A stretch of 6,562 nucleotides of DNA from Deltaproteobacteria bacterium (GCA_016208525.1 JACQYJ010000101.1:1-6562); one strand, 5' to 3'; positions 1-4,902 are shown, counted from the first letter of the stretch. The notes: generated from the letters alone by a model not told the origin. A program made the numbers and translations.

Positions 1-651
1 TCAGGAGTTTCAATAAACTCAAGCCTTGAGAAGATTGTCGGCCAGGGAGATGTTGTCATAGACTTTACCGCTGCTGAGGCGTCCCTCGAAAATCTTAAGA
101 TTGTTTCAAAGGCAGGGAAGGCCATAGTAATCGGCTCCACCGGGTTTACTTCTGCTCAGATAGAAGAGGTAAAAAAGCTCTGCAGGGAGATACCCTGCGT
201 CATGTCGGCAAATATGAGCGTAGGTGTAAATGTCATGCTCAAGGTCCTTCACGATACTGCAAGGACCCTGGGTGAAGATTATGACGTGGAGATCGTTGAG
301 GCACACCACAGGCTCAAGAAGGATGCTCCCAGCGGAACTGCCCTTATGATTGCCGGATGTCTGGCGGATGCCCTTGGGAGAGACCTGGGCGAGGTTGGCG
401 TTTATGCGAGACATGGCATCATCGGAGAGCGCAGCAAAAAGGAGATAGGTATTCAGACCATCCGGGGCGGCGACATAGTCGGCGACCATACCGTTATGTT
501 TGCAGGAACCGGTGAAAGACTTGAGTTTACACACAGGGCCCACACGAGGGACAACTTCGCAAGAGGGGCAGTCAGGGCAGCGATCTGGGTAGTCGGGAAG
601 AAGCCGGGGCTCTATGATATGCAGGATGTATTAGGACTAAAAGATAGGTGA
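1..651 (+). CDS. dapB: 4-hydroxy-tetrahydrodipicolinate reductase, 5'-truncated by window edge
   Basis: Cytoplasmic NAD(P)H-dependent reductase that converts 4-hydroxy-tetrahydrodipicolinate to tetrahydrodipicolinate in the diaminopimelate/lysine pathway. The frame is open from base 1, giving 216 visible residues before TGA. By alignment of the catalytic His/Lys to E. coli DapB (H159, K163), about 57 N-terminal residues, including the GxxGxxG nucleotide-binding loop, lie outside the window. Visible family motifs in order: VVIDFT (18-23), GSTGFT (45-50, nicotinamide side), SVGVN (73-77), the hallmark EAHHRLKKDAPSGTA (100-114) with catalytic H102 and K106, and the late RGGDIVGDHTV block (155-165). 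The C-terminus is normal in length and no frame damage is visible. It converges on midA with a 25-bp gap. The family call is secure; promoter and start are not visible. Confidence 0.96.
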   Translation, partial: SGVSINSSLEKIVGQGDVVIDFTAAEASLENLKIVSKAGKAIVIGSTGFTSAQIEEVKKLCREIPCVMSANMSVGVNVMLKVLHDTARTLGEDYDVEIVEAHHRLKKDAPSGTALMIAGCLADALGRDLGEVGVYARHGIIGERSKKEIGIQTIRGGDIVGDHTVMFAGTGERLEFTHRAHTRDNFARGAVRAAIWVVGKKPGLYDMQDVLGLKDR

Positions 652-676
652 AAAGGTCAAAAGGCAAAGAGAATTT

Positions 677-1900
677 TTAACCTCTTAACCTATTCGCCAT
701 ATCCTTAAAACTGAAGCCCCTTAACTGGGGCTTTTCTATTCCTTTATGCTGAATCAACACCTTGAATGTACTACCCATCCCTCCTGGAATAAGAAGCTTT
801 TTCAGGGTTATATTGTTTTTAATGGCGCTTATGTTTTCGGCATTGATGGCTTCCAATTGCTGAAACTCTTCTTCTATCCCGCATCCCATGAGGAAATATG
901 ACTGGTCTGTAAAGCCAGAGACTTCAAGCCCTGCCTCCCTTCCAGCCTCGGCAAGGGAAGTGAAATCCACATGAGCGGTCATATCCTGCCCGCCGATGTT
1001 TTTAAATGGGTCTTCTGAAGACTGGTGTTTATAATAGCACATCAGTGTCCCCCTGTTCCTTTCAGCCAAGTAAAGCTCTTTTCTCGGGTATCCGTAGTCT
1101 ATGGTGATGACAAAACCTTTTTGCAGGCTGTTCCCGACTCCCTTTACCCAGTCAATGGCTTTAAGATTTACCTCTGTTGTGTAACCATCATCAATTGCAG
1201 ATTGCGGATTGCGGAATGCGGAACTCAGGAAGTCTGCAAGTCTTTGATCTGATGGATCATCCTCTGTCTCGACAAGTTTTCCATCTTTAAGACTAACGTA
1301 GATCTCCTGCCAGCGAGTATTGGAATATCTGATCTTATGGACAGGGAATGCGTCTATCAACTCATTGGACAGGACTATTCCGATACCACCCTCACCCTCG
1401 ACCCTCCACCCATCCGGGTATAAATCCCTGAGGGAGAGGGAAGGGCAAAGGCCCTCTTTTATCTCAGGCACCCATGAAACCTTGTCCATCAGGCCTAACT
1501 CTTCTATATGCCTTTTTTGCCTCACAATAAAGTCCGGGCTTTTTTCGACTATGAAGTACCTTATCTCTCTAAAGAGGGCAGGGGACTTATCCTTTGCGGA
1601 CAGGAGGATGTCTGCACATAAGAGCCCTTTGCCTGCCCCTGCTTCGACAACGTTTAAAGGAGAGTGGTTAAGGATAGCCTTCATCTCCTCAATCTGCCTC
1701 ATTATGCAGACACCGAAGGCCCTGTGGACATCGGCGTTGGTGTAATAATCACCCTCTTTACCTATCCTCGCCTTTTTTGAGGTGTAATAGCCGTATTCGG
1801 GATGATACAGGGCTGTATCCATGAACTCTTCAAAGGTGATCCGGCCCCTTTGTTCAATCCGATCTTTAAGCTCTAAGACGATAGACGCTTCTGTTAACAT
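677..1900 (-). CDS. midA: MidA/NDUFAF7-type SAM-dependent methyltransferase (DUF185, COG1565)
   Basis: A 407-residue class I methyltransferase of the family that includes mitochondrial NDUFAF7, which methylates an arginine of a complex I subunit. The bacterial substrate is generally not established. Motifs in order: FMDTALYHPEYGYY near residues 25-39, SAM motif VVEAGAGKGLL at about 84-94, SNELIDAFPVHKI (family NELxDAxPV), VITIDYGYP, RGTLMCYYKH and GGQDMTAHVDFTSLAEAG, so all family landmarks are present. The ATG at 1900-1898 is the only plausible start because family homology begins some 15 residues later. Only a weak GAAGG lies upstream, and a candidate promoter would start transcription at the ATG itself. 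Two internal stretches are repeat-derived: a G-rich repeat segment (CPSLSLRDLYPDGWRVEGEG) just before the NEL motif, and FRNPQSAI from a 7-bp tandem array before the TTEVNLKAIDW block. Both fall between conserved blocks, so the enzyme is probably intact. Divergent from ubiU. Confidence 0.9.
   Translation of the reverse strand: MLTEASIVLELKDRIEQRGRITFEEFMDTALYHPEYGYYTSKKARIGKEGDYYTNADVHRAFGVCIMRQIEEMKAILNHSPLNVVEAGAGKGLLCADILLSAKDKSPALFREIRYFIVEKSPDFIVRQKRHIEELGLMDKVSWVPEIKEGLCPSLSLRDLYPDGWRVEGEGGIGIVLSNELIDAFPVHKIRYSNTRWQEIYVSLKDGKLVETEDDPSDQRLADFLSSAFRNPQSAIDDGYTTEVNLKAIDWVKGVGNSLQKGFVITIDYGYPRKELYLAERNRGTLMCYYKHQSSEDPFKNIGGQDMTAHVDFTSLAEAGREAGLEVSGFTDQSYFLMGCGIEEEFQQLEAINAENISAIKNNITLKKLLIPGGMGSTFKVLIQHKGIEKPQLRGFSFKDMANRLRG
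714..735 (+). terminator. Candidate intrinsic terminator for dapB, inside the 3' end of midA
   Basis: Arms AAGCCCC (714-720) and GGGGCTT (727-733) with a 6-nt loop form a perfect 7-bp GC-rich hairpin. A short T run (TTTTCTATT) follows on the + strand, about 60 nt after the dapB stop. It lies within the last codons of the opposing midA gene, so it would have to serve as both coding sequence and terminator. The T tract is short, so strength is uncertain. Confidence 0.45.
1194..1228. repeat. 7-bp tandem repeat array (ATTGCGG type) inside midA
   Basis: Five consecutive 7-bp units: ATTGCAG, ATTGCGG, ATTGCGG, AATGCGG, AACTCAG. The same unit recurs at 6503-6530 near the other end of the window, so this is a dispersed family rather than local slippage. 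Read on the minus strand in the midA frame it encodes FRNPQSAI with no stop codon. It falls between conserved blocks of the methyltransferase. Confidence 0.85.
1386..1440 (-). repeat. Dispersed G-rich repeat, copy 1 (in midA coding sequence)
   Basis: The reverse complement of 1408-1434 matches 3402-3428 at 26 of 27 bases, and the homology continues more loosely through the G-rich tail (1386-1407 against 3429-3456). In midA it encodes the linker DLYPDGWRVEGEGG immediately before the NELxDAxPV motif, where relatives have no such conserved sequence. The repeat is therefore likely to have been inserted in frame. Confidence 0.85.
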
Positions 1901-1906
1901 CTTGAA

Positions 1907-1935
1907 ACGATACCTTCAATATTTTGCCGTGTCAA
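1907..1935 (-). promoter_or_regulatory. Candidate sigma-70 promoter for midA, possibly leaderless
   Basis: On the minus strand a perfect TTGACA (1935-1930) is followed by a 17-bp spacer and TATCGT (1912-1907). Transcription would begin near 1900, the first base of the midA ATG, implying a transcript without a leader. The -35 is excellent; the -10 matches consensus at only 4 of 6 positions. Confidence 0.45.
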
Positions 1936-1981
1936 TCATTTGCTGCAGGCCTGTAAAGCGAAGAGGAAAAGGCAAAAGTGC

Positions 1982-2010
1982 TTGTAAGGAGTTGGTTTGT
2001 TTGATATAGT
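1982..2010 (+). promoter_or_regulatory. Candidate promoter for ubiU with extended -10
   Basis: TTGTAA (1982-1987), a 17-bp spacer, then TATAGT (2005-2010) preceded by TGA, which fits the extended -10 form TGn-TATAAT. Transcription would start near 2017, leaving a leader of about 30 nt that contains the GGAG ribosome site (2035-2038) 8 nt before the ATG. No convincing FNR box was seen, although E. coli ubiUV is FNR-controlled. Confidence 0.5.
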
Positions 2011-2046
2011 CGGCAGATAGTTACATGAACATGCGGAGTCTAACCT

Positions 2047-3045
2047 ATGAATAAGCTCGAACTCTGCTGCCCCGCCGGAAACCTTCCGTGCCTCAAGGCA
2101 GCCATTGATAACGGGGCAGACGTTGCATATCTCGGATTTCAGAACGCCACCAACGCCAGGAACTTTGAAGGTCTGAACTTTTCCTTGAAGGAGATAGATG
2201 AAGGTGTGGCATATGCCCATGCGAGAGGGAAGAAGGTCTTCATTGCGATAAACACATTCCCCCAGTTTGATGATGCAAAGGTCTGGTTCCAGGCAGTAGA
2301 CGACGCCTGCAGGCTGAAGGTTGATGCCGTTATCCTGGCCAATATGGGCGTCCTGAAATACGCCCGCGACAAATACCCTGAGATGAACCTCCACCTGAGC
2401 GTCCAGGCAAGTTGCTCTAATATAGAGAGCATAGATTTCTATAAGGAAAATTTTGGGGTTAAGAGGGTTGTTCTTCCAAGGGTCATGACCGTTGACGAAA
2501 TGAAGGCATTAAGGTCAAAGACGGATGTTGAGCTTGAGGTATTCGCCCTGGGAGGGCTCTGTATAAATGTGGAGGGGCGCTGCTATCTGTCATCATATGT
2601 GACAGGGGTATCGTGCAACACCGGAGGGGTATGCTCTCCATCCCGTTTTGTGAGGTTTGGGAATAAAGATGACAAGCTCAGGATCACTCTGAACGATATA
2701 TTACTAAATGAGCTAAATGCAGACGAGTCCTCCCCTTATCCCACATGCTGCAAGGGACGCTATTATGTGGACGGGAAGCCTTTCTATGCCTTTGAGGAGC
2801 CTGAATCGCTGAATGTCATGGAACTTATACCGAAGCTGGCAGATGCGGGGATTGACGCCCTCAAGGTTGAGGGAAGGCAGAGGACAAAGTCTTATGTGGC
2901 CCTGGTTACAAAGACACTCAGGACGGCTGTTGACAGCTACTATCAGAACCCTTCAGGTTTTGTGATGAAGCCAGAATGGATAAAGGAGTCCAACGCATCC
3001 TTTGAGGGGTCTGCGCCTACACTTGGATGTTATTTGGAAAAATAG
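2047..3045 (+). CDS. ubiU: UbiU: U32-family [4Fe-4S] subunit of O2-independent quinone hydroxylase
   Basis: Together with UbiV, UbiU replaces the flavin monooxygenases in anaerobic ubiquinone synthesis by hydroxylating the prenylated aromatic ring, with prephenate as oxygen donor in E. coli. The 332 residues match the usual length (331 in E. coli). The N-terminus carries the family pattern ELCCPAGNLPCLKAAIDNGA, and YLGFQNATNARNF follows. The cluster region reads FALGGLCINVEGRCYLSSY, GVSCNTGGVCSPSRF and PTCCKGRY. Cysteines 172, 179, 196 and 235 sit exactly three positions after the E. coli ligands 169, 176, 193 and 232. EEPESLN, KVEGRQR and the terminal TLGCY also match UbiU. The start is supported by GGAG 8 nt upstream. 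Such proteins are often auto-labelled U32 peptidase, but the cluster ligands point to hydroxylase function. Its partner ubiV is unusually 1.88 kb downstream rather than adjacent. Confidence 0.92.
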   Translation: MNKLELCCPAGNLPCLKAAIDNGADVAYLGFQNATNARNFEGLNFSLKEIDEGVAYAHARGKKVFIAINTFPQFDDAKVWFQAVDDACRLKVDAVILANMGVLKYARDKYPEMNLHLSVQASCSNIESIDFYKENFGVKRVVLPRVMTVDEMKALRSKTDVELEVFALGGLCINVEGRCYLSSYVTGVSCNTGGVCSPSRFVRFGNKDDKLRITLNDILLNELNADESSPYPTCCKGRYYVDGKPFYAFEEPESLNVMELIPKLADAGIDALKVEGRQRTKSYVALVTKTLRTAVDSYYQNPSGFVMKPEWIKESNASFEGSAPTLGCYLEK

Positions 3046-3054
3046 GAGGGCTTC

Positions 3055-3108
3055 ATGCTGGAGTTGCAACACCGTTTGATGAAAAACTTGACATATATTT
3101 GGGTTTAA
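3055..3108 (+). CDS. Possible 17-residue peptide after ubiU, or remnant of a displaced gene
   Basis: A strong ribosome site AGGAGGG (3044-3050), overlapping the ubiU stop, is followed 4 nt later by ATG and a 17-codon frame (MLELQHRLMKNLTYIWV) ending in TAA. A consensus ribosome site with so short a frame suggests either a leader peptide for the coiled-coil gene 14 nt downstream, or the surviving 5' end of a gene (perhaps the former next gene of the operon) disrupted when the repeat island formed. No homology recognised. Confidence 0.25.
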   Translation: MLELQHRLMKNLTYIWV

Positions 3109-3117
3109 GGATATAAA
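3088..3117 (+). promoter_or_regulatory. Candidate promoter for the coiled-coil gene
   Basis: TTGACA (3088-3093, perfect), an 18-bp spacer and TATAAA (3112-3117, 5 of 6). The predicted start of transcription falls on or within a base of the ATG at 3123, so the message would be leaderless. This agrees with the lack of a good ribosome site there (only AAGG, 12 nt away). Confidence 0.45.
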
Positions 3118-3122
3118 CAGGT

Positions 3123-3392
3123 ATGGAAGAGCGGATAATAAATATCCTCATAGACATCAAGGCCGATATCGGTGCATTAAAGAAGGGCCAGGATGAAATC
3201 AAGGAGGACGTTTCCATCCTTAAGTTGGATGTTGCTACTATTAAGGAAGATGTCTCCGACCTTAAGATAAGGGTTTGCAATTTGGAAGACGATATGGCCG
3301 ATGTCAAATCCACAGTCAATTCTCTGGCCGATGGTTTGCTTGAAACGTCGAGAGAAGTAAAACAGATAAAGGGCAAGGCGGTCCACCACTAA
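3123..3392 (+). CDS. Small coiled-coil protein, function unknown
   Basis: An 89-residue, highly charged protein that is almost entirely a predicted coiled coil. Hydrophobic residues fall at 26, 30, 33, 37, 40, 44, 47, 51, 54, 58, 61, 65, 68 and 72, an uninterrupted 3-4 heptad pattern. A 14-residue internal repeat is visible: IKEDVSILK (26-34) and IKEDVSDLK (40-48), suggesting growth by duplication. There is no signal peptide or membrane segment, and the tail ends KAVHH. The ATG at 3123 is the first possible start after an in-frame TAA at 3114. It lies 77 bp after ubiU, and a G-rich repeat begins about 10 bp after its stop. The family is not recognised. Simple coiled coils match many unrelated proteins, so a search would need composition correction. 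It is probably expressed, because the antisense alternatives are only low-complexity shadows. Confidence 0.65.
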   Translation: MEERIINILIDIKADIGALKKGQDEIKEDVSILKLDVATIKEDVSDLKIRVCNLEDDMADVKSTVNSLADGLLETSREVKQIKGKAVHH

Positions 3393-3401
3393 GTCCACTC
3401 G

Positions 3402-3456
3402 CCCTCAGGGATTTATGCCCGGATGGGTAAAGGGTTAGGGTTAGGGTGAGGGTGGT
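3402..3456 (+). repeat. Dispersed G-rich repeat, copy 2
   Basis: The inverted partner of the copy inside midA: 26 of 27 bases match over 3402-3428, then a G-rich tail ending AGGGTGAGGGTGGT. This copy lies between genes, directly after the coiled-coil gene, and has two GGGTTA units that the midA copy lacks. Confidence 0.85.
3432..3452 (+). other. G-quadruplex motif (four GGG runs, 3-nt loops)
   Basis: Four GGG runs at 3432, 3438, 3444 and 3450 are separated by loops TTA, TTA and TGA. This is a minimal canonical quadruplex pattern on the + strand, like telomeric sequence. It lies about 95 nt before the first anchored paralog and could form in DNA or RNA. Formation in vivo is inference. Confidence 0.6.
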
Positions 3457-3460
3457 GTCA

Positions 3461-3508
3461 TACCAAAGTGATAATGTCTGGTTTTACCAAAGTAGAAATG
3501 TCCGGTTT
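3461..3508 (+). repeat. 24-bp tandem pair, possible transposase-binding or IS-end relic
   Basis: Two adjacent 24-bp units (3461-3484, 3485-3508) match at 20 of 24 positions. Each runs from TACCAAAGT to TGTCYGGTTT. Tandem units of this size are typical of the ends of some insertion sequences such as IS21-like elements, but no transposase or opposite end is present. They could equally be operator sites just upstream of the -10 box at 3515. Confidence 0.6.
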
Positions 3509-3514
3509 TAAGGC

Positions 3515-3540
3515 TATAATCTCTCCATTTTGAAAGGAGG
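3515..3540 (+). promoter_or_regulatory. Consensus -10 box and strong ribosome site of the first anchored paralog
   Basis: A perfect TATAAT (3515-3520) has no good -35: the expected position falls in the second 24-bp unit, so an activator or the repeat may supply it. AAAGGAGG (3533-3540) lies 5 nt before the ATG at 3546 and fixes that start. Confidence 0.5.
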
Positions 3541-3545
3541 CAGGA

Positions 3546-3881
3546 ATGGCGGCGACAATACCATTAGAACTTTATGAATCCCTTGAAGACAAGTACGGTA
3601 AGGATTTAGCGAGAGAGATAACAAAGACCATTGAGATAAGCTTTGAGGCTATTGAGAAAAAGGCCGATGCCGTTGTCTTGCAGAAAAAGCTCGAACTTAA
3701 GGATGAACTTACAAAGGAGCTTGCTACAAAGGCGGATTTGCAGATTGTTAAGACAGAGCTTGAGGCAAAGATAGAAAGAGTCAATCAGAAACTTAACTTT
3801 ATGATAGTTCTGATGGTTCTGGCTTTAACCCTGATGAACCCTGTAATGGCCGATATAATAAAGCATTTTTTGAAGCTGTAA
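3546..3881 (+). CDS. Coiled-coil protein with C-terminal membrane anchor, paralog 1 (DUF1640-like)
   Basis: A 111-residue protein in three parts: an N-terminal module (TIPLELYESLEDKYGKDLAR, residues 4-23, then EITKTIE), a charged coiled-coil stretch (about 33-82), and one hydrophobic segment (about 84-103, FMIVLMVLALTLMNPVMADI) followed by IIKHFLKL. With no signal peptide, the layout suggests an inner-membrane protein with most of its mass in the cytoplasm. The organisation loosely recalls small DUF1640/CCDC90-like proteins that I remember in several copies in environmental genomes; this is from memory and unverified. Residues 1-64 match paralog 2 at 62 positions, after which the sequences diverge. 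The start is set by AAAGGAGG. A hairpin terminator lies about 90 nt after the stop. Function unknown. Confidence 0.75.
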   Translation: MAATIPLELYESLEDKYGKDLAREITKTIEISFEAIEKKADAVVLQKKLELKDELTKELATKADLQIVKTELEAKIERVNQKLNFMIVLMVLALTLMNPVMADIIKHFLKL

Positions 3882-3915
3882 TTCCGGGAGCCTTTCAAAT
3901 GGCACATACCCCGCG

Positions 3916-3930
3916 CACTCACTCACTCAC
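3916..3930. repeat. CACT microsatellite
   Basis: CACTCACTCACTCAC, nearly four units of a 4-bp repeat, 35 bp after paralog 1. A similar but 5-bp array follows paralog 2. Confidence 0.7.
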
Positions 3931-3969
3931 AACTGACAAATTTACAAACCTTTATAAGATTCAATATGG

Positions 3970-4010
3970 AAGGCAGGCTGCGGATTTTATCCGGTCTGTC
4001 TTTTTTATTT
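3970..4010 (+). terminator. Intrinsic terminator after paralog 1
   Basis: The left arm 3970-3985 pairs with the right arm 3989-4002: 14 base pairs including two G-U pairs, a TG bulge (3979-3980) and a TTT loop. A T-rich run to 4010 (TTTTTTATTT) follows directly. Stem plus T tract is the classic form and fits the end of the 3546-3881 transcript. Confidence 0.6.
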
Positions 4011-4131
4011 GATGGTAAAATCAATGATTGGTGGATTACAGGGCTTGTCAATGGTAAAGATTTGACCCCCTATGTTTTCTCTTGCTTTTGAAATAATTTT
4101 TGGCTAAAGTTACACATCAAGGAGAATGACA

Positions 4132-4256
4132 ATGGCGGTGACAATACCATTAGAACTTTATGAATCCCTTGAAGACAAGTACGGTAAGGATTTAGCGAGA
4201 GAGATAACAAAGACCATTGAGATAAGCTTTGAGGCTATTGAGAAAAAGGCCGATGC
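4132..4256 (+). repeat. Near-identical duplicated 5' segment shared with 3546-3670
   Basis: The first 125 bases of the two paralogs differ at one position only (GCGGCG against GCGGTG). Identity begins at the ATG, with unrelated leaders, and drops sharply after GCCGATGC; the next coding stretch carries many silent changes although the protein stays similar. This is a gene-conversion or segmental-recombination footprint. Confidence 0.9.
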
Positions 4257-4473
4257 TGTGGCTCTTCAGAAGAAGCTTGAGCTCAAGGATGAGCTTACTA
4301 AGGAGCTTGCTACTAAAGCCGATATCGCAAGGCTCGAAGGGAAAATTGAGACAGAAATTTTGCGGTTGGATCGCAAATTTACGGTAATGTTCGTTATCCT
4401 TTTCTTCACCATAATATTCCTCAACCAGAATGCCCTTGAATTTATGGCGAAGGTCTTGGGGCTGATGAAATAA
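4132..4473 (+). CDS. Coiled-coil protein with C-terminal membrane anchor, paralog 2 (DUF1640-like)
   Basis: A 113-residue paralog of the 3546 gene. I chose ATG 4132 over 4126 because AAGGAG (4119-4124) is 7 nt from it but only 1 nt from the earlier ATG, and because it then begins MAVTIPLE like paralog 1 (MAATIPLE). The same N-terminal module and coiled coil (to LTKELATKAD, residues 55-64) are followed by a different second half: IARLEGKIETEILRLDRKF, a hydrophobic segment at about 83-97 (FTVMFVILFFTIIFL), then NQNALEFMAKVLGLMK. The differing C-terminal halves with a common N-terminus suggest either a shared partner bound by the N-terminus or recent gene conversion. No partner gene is identifiable nearby. 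Function unknown; probably an inner-membrane protein. Confidence 0.75.
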   Translation: MAVTIPLELYESLEDKYGKDLAREITKTIEISFEAIEKKADAVALQKKLELKDELTKELATKADIARLEGKIETEILRLDRKFTVMFVILFFTIIFLNQNALEFMAKVLGLMK

Positions 4474-4529
4474 CGGCCCCAGGATGAACTGACTTTCCAA
4501 GGATGGTTTGAAATGGCACGCTTCCTGAT

Positions 4530-4552
4530 GGGCGTATGCGATACGCCCCTAC
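4530..4552. repeat. Palindromic dispersed-type repeat (GGGCGTAT hairpin)
   Basis: Arms GGGCGTAT (4530-4537) and ATACGCCC (4541-4548) with loop GCG, followed by CTAC. The form resembles the GTAGGGGCGTATCGCATACGCCC-like repeats I recall from many environmental bacterial genomes. No T run follows, so it is not a classic terminator, though it could protect the 3' end of the paralog 2 message. Confidence 0.65.
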
Positions 4553-4556
4553 ATGT

Positions 4557-4581
4557 TCAACTCAACTCAACTCAACTCAAC
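4557..4581. repeat. TCAAC microsatellite, five units
   Basis: Five perfect TCAAC units, 83 bp after paralog 2. Not coding, so no phase-variation role is visible. Confidence 0.85.
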
Positions 4582-4625
4582 AAATAACGCCTTTAATGAT
4601 AGTTCTTAATCAAACGGATGGCAAC

Positions 4626-4708
4626 GGGGTCAGGCTTTTATAATTTGGTTCCGCAAATATCAAATTAACAAAGTCTGACCCCTTAATTTTACTGACCCCT
4701 TAATTTTA
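4626..4708. repeat. REP-like inverted repeat with 17-bp tandem duplication
   Basis: GGGGTCAGGCTTT (4626-4638) and AAAGTCTGACCCC (4670-4682) pair at 12 of 13 positions. Inside lies a second pair, AATTTG (4642-4647) and CAAATT (4661-4666). The 17-bp CTGACCCCTTAATTTTA is then repeated exactly in tandem (4675-4691, 4692-4708). GGGGTCAG-type ends are typical of REP sequences mobilised by RAYT (Y1-type) transposases; none is encoded here. Confidence 0.75.
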
Positions 4709-4736
4709 AATCCATCTTTCCCCTGTAACTTTCTAT

Positions 4737-4766
4737 TTGGCCCATGTTGCCTGCCTGTGCTATTAT
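4737..4766 (+). promoter_or_regulatory. Candidate promoter for ubiV
   Basis: TTGGCC (4737-4742, 4 of 6), an 18-bp spacer, and TATTAT (4761-4766, 5 of 6) preceded by TGC as in extended -10 promoters. Transcription near 4773 would give a leader of about 150 nt that includes the whole MITE-like element. Alternatively ubiV is read through from upstream. Confidence 0.3.
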
Positions 4767-4792
4767 CTTTATGCATTAAGACTTTGGTGGTC

Positions 4793-4902
4793 TCGTAAAA
4801 AGTCTTTTTTTTGCTCGCAAAGGCGCAAAGACAAGCTCTTTAATCCCAATATGTTTTTCTCGGCGTCTCCGCGTCTCTGCGGTTAATTTTGACTTTTTAC
4901 GA
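4793..4902. mobile_element. MITE-like element in the ubiV leader
   Basis: A 110-bp segment bounded by perfect 12-bp inverted repeats TCGTAAAAAGTC (4793-4804) and GACTTTTTACGA (4891-4902). The interior holds CGCAAAGGCGCAAAG (4816-4830) and a CTCGGCGTCTC...GTCTCTGCGGT block (about 4858-4883) that recurs at 5936-5960. It encodes no protein, and no clear target-site duplication is visible. It ends 13 bp before the ubiV ribosome site, so an RNA hairpin between the ends could influence translation. Confidence 0.65.

Noticed and set aside
106..543. 145-codon open frame on the minus strand across dapB
   Set aside because: Lies wholly within dapB, whose + strand frame carries all family motifs; no recognisable protein content.
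1194..1228. Tandem units as a CRISPR array
   Set aside because: Units are 7 bp with no spacers and lie inside a coding gene; no cas gene in the window.
2001..2014. FNR box upstream of ubiU
   Set aside because: TTGAT is present but the inverted half-site ATCAA is missing at the required spacing.
1936..2432. Minus-strand open frames over the 5' part of ubiU
   Set aside because: Shadows of a well-conserved gene; they cross the ubiU promoter and start and show no family motif.
3053..3398. Minus-strand frames of 107 and 73 codons over the coiled-coil gene
   Set aside because: Serine- and leucine-rich translations typical of the antisense of a Lys/Glu-rich coiled coil.
3966..4091. 41-codon + strand frame starting MEGRLRILSG between the paralogs
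   Set aside because: No ribosome site, and it runs through the hairpin and T tract of the terminator; no homology recognised.
4126..4131. Earlier ATG for paralog 2
   Set aside because: Only 1 nt from the ribosome site; ATG 4132 has proper spacing and matches the start of paralog 1.
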